In this document: positions 1 through 44,337 of the stretch, one piece after another
How the letters are laid out: each line of letters opens with the position of its first letter
Position numbering within the stretch: the stretch's first letter is position 1
NCBI GenBank assembly: GCA_963966185.1
Contig: CAWZYM010000407.1
Location: forward strand, 1 to 64,000
Direction: 5' to 3'
Length of the DNA stretch: 64,000 nucleotides
Source: Rhabditoides inermis
Lineage: Eukaryota > Nematoda > Chromadorea > Rhabditida > Rhabditidae
Made by a program: the position numbers and the translations under genes
Notes under the pieces: generated by a model
Told to the model about the DNA's origin: nothing
The model's input: the letters and a program-made list of their open reading frames with translations, nothing else
Database searches by the model: none

Positions 1-390
1 GCCGTCGTCATTGCCGCCCTCTTCTAGACATCGTGGTGTCGCAATTATACTGTACGAACTAGTAACCAATCGTTTGTCGGGATCTGAGACTCGCTGAATA
101 AACGTGTTTGTGCAAAGTTGGTGGTGGTGTTGGATTGGTATTGGTTTAGACGATGCGAAAGAGCTGAGGATTTGGATCTGGGATAACTAATTTGGATGGA
201 TTTGAATGAAGTCTCTCTGATATGATTCCGGATAACTGTTTGACAGTGACTCATGTCACGATCACAGTTCCTATTCACATGGCTGACATGACACCTTTGT
301 CTTTGTGCTTTGTCAATCAAGTCAACCAAGCCAAGCTTTGTCAATTTGAAAATCTCATTGAACGGTTCTGATCTTGCTCAAACCGCCGTG

Positions 391-449
391 AACATCGCGA
401 AGTGACCAGTTCCGGATGCGAGGAGTGGTAGATCTTGAAGTAGCGGACA
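391..449 (-). repeat. SINE-like repeat, tail fragment
   Basis: About 50 bp here, including ttccggatgcgag and a following tggtagatcttgaag, recur almost exactly at 2932-2985 and 19918-19970. In those copies the sequence is the distal end of a tRNA-derived SINE whose promoter head lies to the right, so this is a truncated minus-strand copy. It ends where the foldback element at 443 begins. Bases 1-390 hold nothing else I can support. Confidence 0.6.
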
Positions 450-908
450 GACTCAAATCCTAGGGTCAGAAACAGCCTCAGATTTGTATCTGAGTGTCAG
501 AAACAGGTTCAGATTTTGGGTCATATTTGCCTCAGATTTTGCCTCAGATTGTTTCACCAGCCTCAGAAATAGGGTCAGATTGTTGCTTCCCGCCGAAAGA
601 GACCAAATTTCGATTTGTCCCACTGCGAAATTGGGGACATGGTAACGGGCATTTTGCCAGTCAGCACATCGTCCCAGGTTCAGAAAAGCGCGCCAAGGAT
701 GGGCGGCACAGAAAGCTATACCCTCACTCAGATTCGCTGCGAGACCAATCTCAAATTCGCCACCTTTTGGCGGCAAGCAACAATCTGACCCTTTTTCTGA
801 GGCTGGGGAGACAATCTGAGGCAAAATCTGAAGCAAAATCTGACCCACTTTCCGACCCTCAGATACAAATCTGAGGTGTTTCTGAGGCAAAATCTAGGCC
901 TAGATTTG
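443..908. mobile_element. Foldback/MITE-like element with ~140-bp inverted arms
   Basis: The segment 455-595 is an imperfect inverted repeat of 768-905. Both arms are built from degenerate reiterations of a short motif (cctcagatttt / aaaatctgagg), so the arms are internally repetitive as well as mutually inverted. The spacer is about 170 bp. Weaker inverted similarity (agcgga... / ...tccgct) extends to about 443 and 925. No target-site duplication is clear and no protein is encoded; the open frames on both strands here are by-products of the repeat. Confidence 0.7.
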
Positions 909-1136
909 AGTTTGTCTTCCGCTTTAGGGGAACTAATATGTTTTTACAAAACGAATGGTAACCCCTGTCCACCGACCCTGCTGTGCTTGAGCATGTCCCG
1001 ATGCGTCTGCTTTGCCGCAGTGTACAAAAAACTGAATCTCACGATTCACCCGACCGAAAGGGAATCCAAAGTAGGAATCCCGAGCGAAGCTCGTAATGCC
1101 GAATGCGAATCTGTCTCGAGCGTTGCTCGCAACTCT

Positions 1137-2931
1137 GGGATCGTGTCTAGTGGATGCGCCGCTGCTGATAGGAAGAAAGGAGCCGTTGTGAGTGGACTAC
1201 TAAGTGTCGATCTGTCTATCTGTTGAGTCCTTGGTTTCTCCTAGTTTTGGTCTCCGAGAAACCAAGTATCTTGAGACAATCTATCTAGATTCGGATTTAA
1301 GAGTTGCACTATTGTGATCATCATCGTGTGCGTAACTGATTACATCATTGTACAAATGTTAGAGATTGTTCTGAGTGTTGCGATATCTAATGATGAGGAC
1401 ATCATTCTGTGTAAGGTGGTAGCTGTGAGAGATGTGTCTCTCTGTTGTGATTCTCACGCTCGTCTCTTGTTGTGGTTTTGATGCGTTGCGATGTTATGTG
1501 CGTGTATATAACCGATCAGTAAGATCGATCGAGGCTTATTCTGGATAAACCTTTCCCACTGACACGTTGCCCATGCTGACTGGCAGCAGTCGGGTGGTTC
1601 CGATCCTACCGTAACCTCTGTCCGTATTGGCAGCTACCGTATTCCTAAGTGCGCTTCCGTCTGATTCCCGGAGTGCGTCATTCTTCTGTCGTCCTATTGT
1701 CGTATTTGTATTCCCTGTCCGGTCGAGGAGGGATGGAGCAGTACCGAGAGGAGCAGCTGCGCGAACGGGAGCAGAAGAAGGCGGCTGCCGGAAGAGCTGG
1801 GATCGTGTCTAGTGGATGCGCCGCTGCTGATAGGAAGAAAGGAGCCGTTGTGAGTGGACTACTAAGTGTCGATCTGTCTATCTGTTGAGTCCTTGGTTTC
1901 TCCTAGTTTTGGTCTCCGAGAAACCAAGTATCTTGAGACAATCTATCTAGATTCGGATTTAAGAGTTGCACTATTGTGATCATCATCGTGTGCGTAACTG
2001 ATTACATCATTGTACAAATGTTAGAGATTGTTCTGAGTGTTGCGATATCTAATGATGAGGACATCATTCTGTGTAAGGTGGTAGCTGTGAGAGATGTGTC
2101 ATCTCTCTGTTGTGATTCTCACGCTCGTCTCTTGTTGTGGTTTTGATGCGTTGCGATGTTATGTGCGATAATGTGTATATAACCGATCAGTAAGATCGAT
2201 CGAGGCTTATTCTGGATAAACCTTTCCCACTGACACGTTGCCCATGCTGACTGGCAGCAGTCGAGTGGTTCCGATCCTACCGTAACCTCTGTCCGTATTG
2301 GCAGCTACCGTATTCCTAAGTGCGCTTCCGTCTGATTCCCGGAGTGCGTCATTCTTCTGTCGTCCTATTGTCGTATTTGTATTCCCTGTCCGGTCGAGGA
2401 GGGATGGAGCAGTACCGAGAGGAGCAGCTGCGCGAACGGGAGCAGAAGAAGGCGGCTGCCGGAAGAGCTGGGATCGTGTCTAGTGGATGCGCCGCTGCTG
2501 ATAGGAAGAAAGGAGCCGTTGTGAGTGGACTACTAAGTGTCGATCTGTCTATCTGTTGAGTCCTTGGTTTCTCCTAGTTTTGGTCTCCGAGAAACCAAGT
2601 ATCTTGAGACAATCTATCTAGATTCGGATTTAAGAGTTGCACTATTGTGATCATCATCGTGTGCGTAACTGATTACATCATTGTACAAATGTTAGAGATT
2701 GTTCTGAGTGTTGCGATATCTAATGATGAGGACATCATTCTGTGTAAGGTGGTAGCTGTGAGAGATGTGTCATCTCTCTGTTGTGATTCTCACGCTCGTC
2801 TCTTGTTGTGGTTTTGATGCGTTGCGATGTTATGTGCGATAATGTGTATATAACCGATCAGTAAGATCGATCGAGGCTTATTCTGGATAAACCTTTCCCA
2901 CTGACACGTTGCTCATGCTGACTCGCGAAGT
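1137..2931 (+). mobile_element. Tandem miniature LTR-like (TRIM-like) array, ~671-bp unit
   Basis: A unit beginning tgggatcgtgtctagtgg occurs at about 1137, 1798 and 2469. Each copy has a ~450-bp part with a tgtatataacc TATA-like box ending in ctggataaacc, then ctgac. The first two copies are followed by a ~215-bp internal part starting tggcagcagtcg (primer-binding-site-like) and a short open frame starting MEQYREEQLRER. The third copy lacks the internal part and meets SINE sequence at 2932. The order is therefore LTR-internal-LTR-internal-LTR, as in tandem TRIMs. A plain tandem duplication is the alternative. A possible 4-bp duplication (actc) flanks the array. Confidence 0.55.
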
Positions 2932-3096
2932 GACCAGTTCCGGATGCGAGGCGTGGTAGAAGATCTTGAAAGACTGCCGCCGCCGATGATAGGGCTCTCA
3001 GAGGGCGAGAGTGGATTCACGCGCTCCACCGAATGATAGTGGAATTCGGCAGAACAATTGCCGGCGAGGGGAATCGAACCAGCGACCGTACGCCTA

Positions 3097-3456
3097 CGAG
3101 GAGTGTCGTTAGAGCCACATCCGAACCAAATTGATAGGATACCTTAGTTAGGACCCCAGACCCCAGAAACTGCTGGCAAAACAAAAATCGTGTACGCGGA
3201 CTCGAACCCCAGCCTCTGTTCTGACAGACTGATGCGCTAACCACTAGGCCACAACGGCTCGGTCTTTGACCGCCAGAGGTGGAATGAGGTAGCCAATAAA
3301 CCAGCCCAGTACGTTTTCGTACTGGAAACGTATATGGTGCGTAGGAAAAAGTAACACCAGAAATCGATGTCCAACTAAGTCTAACTAGTCATAACTAAGA
3401 TATCCTATCAAGTTGGTTCGGATCCGCGAGTGTGGCTCTAACGACACTCCTCGTTA
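3097..3456. mobile_element. Small inverted-repeat element (MITE) inside the SINE
   Basis: The ends are inverted copies over about 45 bp: acgaggagtgtcgttagagc at the left matches the reverse complement at the right (3435-3455), and the similarity continues through ccgaacca and ttgataggatacc. Length is about 355 bp with no transposase. The flanks suggest a short TA-type duplication, but the exact ends are ambiguous by 1-2 bases. It contains a tRNA-like sequence at 3195-3257. Confidence 0.65.
3195..3257 (-). other. tRNA-like pol III promoter sequence
   Basis: Read on the minus strand it has an A box (tggcctagtggttagcgc) and a B box (ggttcgagtcc) at tRNA spacing. The anticodon arm and acceptor stem do not pair as a proper cloverleaf, so it is a tRNA-derived repeat head or pseudo-tRNA, not a functional tRNA gene. 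Confidence 0.55.
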
Positions 3457-3497
3457 GCAAGCTGCGACGCGATCCACTTGGCTAATCCGGCCCTACT

Positions 3498-4293
3498 ACA
3501 AAGAGTAGCGAATTATTAGGTGGTTGGTTTCTGTTCACATGTTTAAACATGTTCTCGATACCTTCGAGTGTTAATTGGATATTGGATTAGTTGGATACTC
3601 ACTTGAATTACAAAAATAATGTTAAAAAATATTACATTTTTAATTAACTTCAACGATATTACAAATGACGGTTAGTTCAAATATTTTTGTTTTGCGCCAA
3701 TTGGTTCGGACTGATTCAGGGAATTTTTCATTTCTCTAAAAGTTATAAGATTAACAACGACATGTTGTTGTATTGTGTGTTGTTACGAATATTATTGGTG
3801 TAAATTCAATCCATTATGACTGTCACATTATTAGAAATCAATGTAAAGTTTATTTAAAATCAAAAGAGATCTTGTTCATGTTGATTGCTTGTTCAAGTTA
3901 CGGATTTTAGCACGGACTGCCTGGAAGGGTTTCGGAAGAAGTGTTTTACTTGCTGAACTACTAGTTCTTGTGGTATTGATTTATTGATTTGTTTAGTATA
4001 AATTAGTAAATACATTATGTGGCGTAATCATATTGTTCGTCATATACTTGATTTCTTTGCCTTTGTCACGTTTGCGAAACGTGCATTTTATTATTTGTAA
4101 GAACGTGGTGTCTGTTTGATTATCATTTCTCTTGGTCTTTGATAAATATTGGTGTTTATCATTTCATTCGAACGCGTTGCCCGTGTGAGGTCTGTAGCGG
4201 CGTATTGTCATATATTTTTGATTGGTCTGGTTTCGCGTTGCAATTGATGTTTTTTTGGTGTTGTGTGACTGTTGCTACGTTATAGGTATAACC
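3498..4293. other. AT-rich intergenic region upstream of ATP synthase d
   Basis: No coding exon, repeat family or RNA gene is recognisable. The last 15 bases before the ATG (cgttataggtataacc) contain a possible 3' splice site, so trans-splicing or a 5'UTR intron is possible. Confidence 0.5.
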
Positions 4294-5309
4294 ATGTCGG
4301 CGAAGCGCGTCGCTCAGGCTACCGTGAACTTCGCCAAGCTCTCGGAGCGCCTCATCCCCGAGCACAGTGCGGAACTTGTCCGCCTGAAGGGACAGAGCTC
4401 CACCTTCGGAGGAGCCGTCAACCAGCTCCCCGCTGATCTTCCCAAGGTGCTACACGTTGTCTTAAATCCTCCACTATGGTTTACTTGCATTCCTCTATTA
4501 TAGTGGTTGCATTATATTGCTTAAAATCCTTGATTATGATTATGACTTCCATTGATGAATATTTTTGCAGGTCGACTTCGCTGCCCTGAAGAAGGCGATG
4601 CCCGCCCACTCTACCATCATCGACTCGCTCCAGAAGCAGTACGAGGCCATCAAGATCCCGTACGGAGAGGTCCCCGCTGATCTCACTGGCGTGCGTTATG
4701 TTTTTTTTGGTATTTTCAATTGTTGAACGCAGTTCATATTTTGTTATGTGTACTGATTGCTGGAAATAAAAGATAATTACATTTTCCAGGAGATCGAGAA
4801 GTGGGCCAAGTTCAACGAGGCCCGCATCAAGCTGCACAACATGAAGGTCGCCGATGGACTCGAGCAGGCCAAGAAGGTATGGTGATTTAAGGTTTCATTT
4901 GAATTTGCGATCATGTTTCTGTCATGAAATATGTAACTTTCTGCGTGTGGTGTGTATTTAAAGCGATTGTATGTTTTATTTGTAGATCGAGGCCAAGTGG
5001 TCTGCTGCTCCCCCCGTTGAGCACATGGACCGTCAGCACTTCTCGGAGTACTTCCCCCAGCACTTCTATGATCTGCGCGTCCAGAACCGCATTCCCGACC
5101 CGTGCAACATCGGTCTCAACGAGACCCCCGAGATCGAGAACCGCTTCAAGGACTACAAGGTATGTTCAATACCTTTTTACTGTTTGGATTTGATGGTTTT
5201 ATATATTCTAGTTATTGTGACATTAACAAGAGTGGCATATTAATGTTATTTGTTCGGAATAATTCCTTTTCAGGTCCTCAGGCGCGCCGACAAGGTCGAC
5301 GACCATTAA
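4294..5309 (+). CDS. atp-5: ATP synthase subunit d, mitochondrial
   Basis: This is the peripheral-stalk d subunit of mitochondrial F1Fo ATP synthase. Five exons, 4294-4446, 4571-4690, 4790-4876, 4986-5159 and 5274-5309, join in frame to about 189 residues, the usual length for the nematode protein. Recognisable stretches are the N-terminal KRVAQATVNFAKL, VDFAALKKAMPAHS, IKIPYGEVPADL, and a highly conserved C-terminal half with PPVEHMDRQHF, RIPDPCNIGLNETPEIE and the terminal VLRRADKVDDH. All introns are GT-AG and 76-124 nt. An aataaa signal lies at about 5432. The start ATG is the first in frame and gives the conserved N-terminus. The family match is strong along the whole length. Confidence 0.97.
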
Positions 5310-6435
5310 ACAGCTCGAGGTCAAGATCGGAGAGGTTTCGAAGCGAGCATCATCGTGCCTGTTTTGTTTCCACTTCGTTCAGTCGATTGTATGATTATAG
5401 CTACAATATAATAGATTGAGTGGTGTGATTGAATAAAATATCTATTTGAATCCATCATGTTTGTGCGTGGTCACTGGTGAACCTGGTTGTTTAATCGACG
5501 AAAACTACCTTTTCGCGTCTGCTTACAAAAAACGATTCATCATGTATGTTGCATTATTTTGATGTTTTGCATCGGTTCTGACGAGTTACTTTTATCTAAG
5601 AATACATTTGCTTTGACTGTGTTGCATACGTGTACTGTAGTCAGTCATTCTCTGCTATCTCACTCACTAAATGAATCGATGCCGATCTCCGCTCATCTTA
5701 ATGCATATCTGCATGTTGTTTACTAGTTTTGCTGATGTGGCTCTCTCTCTCTCTCTCTCCCTGCGCGATGGCCCATTCCATTACTCGCACACTTGCCGCG
5801 TCTCTGAGTCCCTATCTCCCTTACCCGCTCCGTATCAATGCCTATCAGAACTTCTTTTTTGTCACGAGTGCTGTTATTTGGTTTGGCGATTTTAACAGTT
5901 TCAAGTTCACTTTGGACAGATTTAATTGGAATGTGAAGCGATTGTTGCACTCGAAATCAAGATGTAGTCGTGTACTTTCACCTCGCCTTGTTATCACTTG
6001 TGAGACGAGTGATTTCGAATCGCGTTCTCTCTCTCTCTCTCTCTCACTTTCTCTCTCTCTCTCTCTCTCACGGCACCTTTCACGGACAGAGAGTATTGTG
6101 TAGTGTCGAATCGGTTATGTTATCGACACACACAATCATTTATGCGCCCGGCTACTCTGTGATATTGAGAGATAATAGGCGCGGCAGTGTTGCCAAGAGA
6201 AAACAGTGCTCGACCGGATGCGAATGCGCGCGTTTCGTTTCCGCGCGCGTCAGTGTTGTGGTGTTGAGGTTGACCATACAAGTGTGTGCTTGAAGCTGCG
6301 AGATCGGTTTTGCGCGTTTATACTCCCGCGGACAGTTTGGTTTGTCGCAGCAGCAACTGCGTAATAAACGCGCATTGACGCGTTTCGACGGGCCTGTTTC
6401 GTTTTTGAGAAGAGTGACGAGTCTCGTTTCGAGGT
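5310..6435. other. Intergenic spacer with CT tracts, 5' flank of DGAT1
   Basis: It holds the ATP synthase d 3' UTR with an aataaa signal near 5432, CT tracts at about 5742-5760 and 6026-6070, and a more GC-rich stretch from about 6180 that leads into DGAT1. No exon or repeat family was recognised. Confidence 0.5.
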
Positions 6436-41120
<34,685 letters not shown>

Positions 41121-42361
41121 GAGGGAGCGAGGAGGCTGTGTCGCTGGCTGCCCGTAGTAGTGTAAGAATCGAACTTGATAGTCAGACTGGGCATTATTTG
41201 TGTCCGTACCGTATGCCATTTTCGCTGCACTGTGTAAGCATCTTTGTTTGCCACTTTTGTAATTTTGCTATTCCGCTCCACTGTATTTGAGATATCCATG
41301 TAAGAATCTTTTTTATCCTTGCCACTTTGCGTATTGCTCATTGTATTTTTGTATACCAGACCAGTGCCTATATACCCCGGTTTTACTTTGCTCATGATAG
41401 ATTTTAGCTATACGCAAGACGGGTTTGTCCGTTTTAGATTGAATATTGTATGTAAGAGATTTTGTATGATATTCATATATTTATTTTGCATGTTTGTAAT
41501 AAATATTTTGTTCAGAGAATGCGTGTGTTGTTTTCAGTGAATAGTATAGAATCTGTTTTGTATAGGCAGCCGGCTAAGGCGGTATTTTATGTATGCGAGT
41601 TTGGATTTGCTCGGAATGGATATTGGAACTTGGGTGGATTGCAGGTTGCAGAGTTGGTTAGGTGAAGCGAGGCGTCCGACCACTCGATTGCGAAACGTGA
41701 TTTTTGATTTTGCTGTTTGTTGTTAGATGTTAAATGTCACAGATCGATTTCATTACTCTGTAAACCATCGTAGCGCGTTGAGTTGAGTGTGAAACATACT
41801 TAGTGTCGTTTTGTTTCTCGGTGGTATCGAGTGATTGCTGCAATTTTGAGTTTTTGTGTGCAATTGAGGTGGCAGTGTTGCTCTAGAGTGATTACCTCAA
41901 CCATCTCACGTCGTGATTTATTCTGCCTGCAAAACGTATGATTCGGTGTTCACTTTTATACGAGTATCTTCTCGTACAGTCAATTGATTATATCCGATGT
42001 GCGCGAAACCTCGATCATCGCAGACTGAACACATTTGCTAGATCAGCTGTAGTGAGCATTCCGATTCGGAACTTGCCTTCCGCCAAAACGGGGGCACTAT
42101 AAAGTAGCATCGCAATAATGTAAACCGCGCAATAGCAGTAAACAACCACATCGATATTTGATGTATCACAAGCAAGCAACTTAGATATGATATACTTAGT
42201 TTCCAGCATGTCCGACTTCCGCTCACTCATGCTCCCAAAGAAATTACAACGAAATCAAAAAGAACCTAGGATGGTTGTAGCTTTTGCGCCGAATTAAGGT
42301 GCAGGTTCACTGATCGAGCTCAAGAGCTGCATCACCATTAAGACACGTTTGTCTTTGCAGC
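41121..42361. other. DGAT1 3' flank, AT-rich spacer
   Basis: Contains the DGAT1 3' UTR, with aataaa at about 41,500. Beyond it I see no exon, RNA gene or repeat family. Confidence 0.5.
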
Positions 42362-43688
42362 ATGTCCGACTTCCGGCCGCGCGTTCTGGCCGTGACTGTG
42401 CAGGAAGGGGGAGGAGAGGGAGAAAGAGGGGCAGAAGGGCAGTGGGAGGTGTTCTGGATAGAGAAGGAGGAGCGTGTGGGTGGGTTGTATGTGTGTCACT
42501 TCCGTTTGATGTGCTGCGTAATTTCGAAGTGAACATGCCACACGCGCATGTTCCCATTGAGAACACGATACAAAAATGAAAGAAAGACGGACAACTGTTT
42601 TCACACAACGGCGATCGAGTCTATGTGTATAGTAGCAAGCACGGCATTTTGATAGTTATTTTGTCTTTTTTTCATCATTTCACTTTTTTATTGTGCTGTG
42701 TAGTTTCAAAGAGAGATTGCCACGAGCGCACACGTTTCCATTCTCGCCGCCCTCTCACAAGCCTCGATAGCTCAGTTGGGAGAGCGTACGACTGAAGATC
42801 GTAAGGTCACCGGATCGATCCCGGTTCGGGGCAAAATGTTTTGCTGAATTGCTATTGACGTGAATGGCATTTTATCGGCACGCTCTGTCGATTACGAGTA
42901 ATTACAGGTGTTTTACATTATTTTATAACATATTTCACAGGTGTCCGGTCGGCGGGCGGCGGTGCGGCGTACTCGGCGGAGATGGATCGGGCTGCGCGGG
43001 CCGCATTCTGCGACTGTGCCCCGACGCACGCGGACGACCGATGGAGGTGAGGGTTTTCACATCCGAGTTTTCACATGTTGAACATCTGAGCGTGCGTTAT
43101 GCGTGCGTTAGCGTTCGTGCGTTAGCGTGCTCCAAATATCATTTCGGAGCGTCGACCATGAGGCCCATTTGGCCGTACCTAGGGTACTTTAGGTTCAATA
43201 GTCCAATATTGTCGTTTTGTGGGGATGTGGATGTAGATCAATCAGTTCAGAAAAATCGAAACGCTGGCCAACATAATTTAGTTTTTTTTTTTGGTGCAAG
43301 CATAATTGTTGAATAAACCTCGACTTCGAGTCGAAAGTCGTCCAAGAAACATATATACTTTCGACACATCCTCAACCTCATAGTTTATCCGAACACGTCG
43401 CTGCATGGCAGGTGGCGCGGCCCGCGTCGGGCGGCCGAGAGGGGTGTGATGGTGACGGCCAGGGACTTGTTGGGGCGGAGGGAGGGGTGGATGAGTGCGG
43501 CGAGCAAGGAGAGAATGGACGAGCGCACCTGCAAGGCGGAATCACGGCTCGGCCGGCTGATCGCTCGCCGCTGTCACAGCGAGTGGCACGCGCCTCATGA
43601 GCCCGCGCAGCGCGGCCGCCATTGCAAAGTGCGAAATAGGTGCATGCCGCCTTTGAAGATTCCCACGCGGCGCGGCGCGCGACTGTGA
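42362..43688 (+). CDS. Hypothetical 166-aa protein with a tRNA gene in its first intron
   Basis: Exons 42,362-42,479, 42,941-43,046 and 43,412-43,688 join with matching phases (1, 2) to exactly 166 codons plus stop. The ATG is one base after a strong gtctttgcag acceptor, as in trans-spliced nematode genes. The product begins MSDFRPRVLAVTVQEGG, has an Ala/Arg/Cys-rich middle (MDRAARAAFCDCAPTHADD) and a basic C-terminal half (VMVTARDLLGRREGW, ESRLGRLIARRCHSEW). I recognise no domain. The consistent phases support it; the lack of a family match and the GC-rich, low-complexity exons argue for caution. tRNA-Phe lies in intron 1 on the same strand. Confidence 0.45.
42761..42833 (+). tRNA. tRNA-Phe (GAA)
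   Basis: A 73-nt cloverleaf: acceptor GCCTCGA/TCGGGGC with discriminator A, D-arm GCTC...GAGC, anticodon stem TACGA/TCGTA, anticodon GAA at 42,794-42,796, T-stem ACCGG/CCGGT. It is almost the standard nematode tRNA-Phe. One oddity is A in place of the universal T at position 54 (loop ATCGATC), which also changes the B box. No intron. Confidence 0.93.
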
Positions 43689-44182
43689 CAAGCGATATAA
43701 ACGCGCGGCGATGAGCGGGCAGAGCCGTGGGAATAGAGCTTATGGTATTATGGAATGTAAGTGAGACGTGTTCCGAGCTCACGTTCTTACCATTGTTGTT
43801 ACCGTCACACCCTACGATGCAAACCAAATTGATAACGGATCTTAGGTAAAAGCCTAGACATCCATTTACGGTGTTACTTTTCCTATATACACCAGTACGA
43901 AAACGTGCATGGCCTTATGAGGCTACCTTATTCCTCGTAAGTGCACCGACCACAATGTGTAAAGGGCAGTTAATTAGTTTGATTAGGGAATCGGTGGACC
44001 ACACTCACTCACTACAGTACTCACTAAATATCCCAAATTACGTGTATTGTATATGACTAAATAAACCGAAAGGAATACACTTCACTGCTTCATGATAAAT
44101 AATTTAAATGTACTAGTAATACACAGTTCGAGAATACTCTACAGTTCGGGAATAATTCTATGAATATTGTGAATGGACTCAC
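43689..44182. other. Spacer between the hypothetical gene and the receptor gene
   Basis: No feature is recognised apart from AT-rich sequence near the receptor's 3' end. The receptor's own stop and last exon may lie here but I cannot place them. Confidence 0.4.
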
Positions 44183-44289
44183 TTTTGATGACGTGCAAAT
44201 GTAGATGAGCGCCTTGCTGTTGCGGACGAAGGGGTACAGGTAGGAGAAGACGTCGATGAAGACGTTGTTGTACCTGAGTGACGTCATAA

Positions 44290-44337
<48 letters not shown>

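Larger units (their letters stand above)
2932..3497 (-). mobile_element. tRNA-derived SINE copy, interrupted by an inverted-repeat element
   Basis: The right end, read on the minus strand, starts like a tRNA: gccggattagccaagtgg (A box) with B-box ggttcgattcc at about 3067-3079. The body and tail (2932-3095) match the intact copy at 19,908-20,128. The A-box half (3453-3497) and B-box half (before 3090) are separated by the element at 3097-3456, so that element inserted into a pre-existing SINE. Confidence 0.65.

Noticed and set aside
453..890. Open frames of 126-145 codons on both strands at 0.45-0.89 kb
   Set aside because: They run symmetrically through the arms of the foldback element and have no protein-like composition.
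1627..1888. Gene starting MEQYREEQLRER, present twice
   Set aside because: A short frame within the tandem LTR-like unit that stops inside the next copy; at most a remnant Gag start.
3195..3257. Functional tRNA gene
   Set aside because: A and B boxes are present but the acceptor and anticodon stems do not pair; tRNA-derived repeat. The same applies to the SINE head at about 20,060-20,128 and the sequence near 49,450-49,520.
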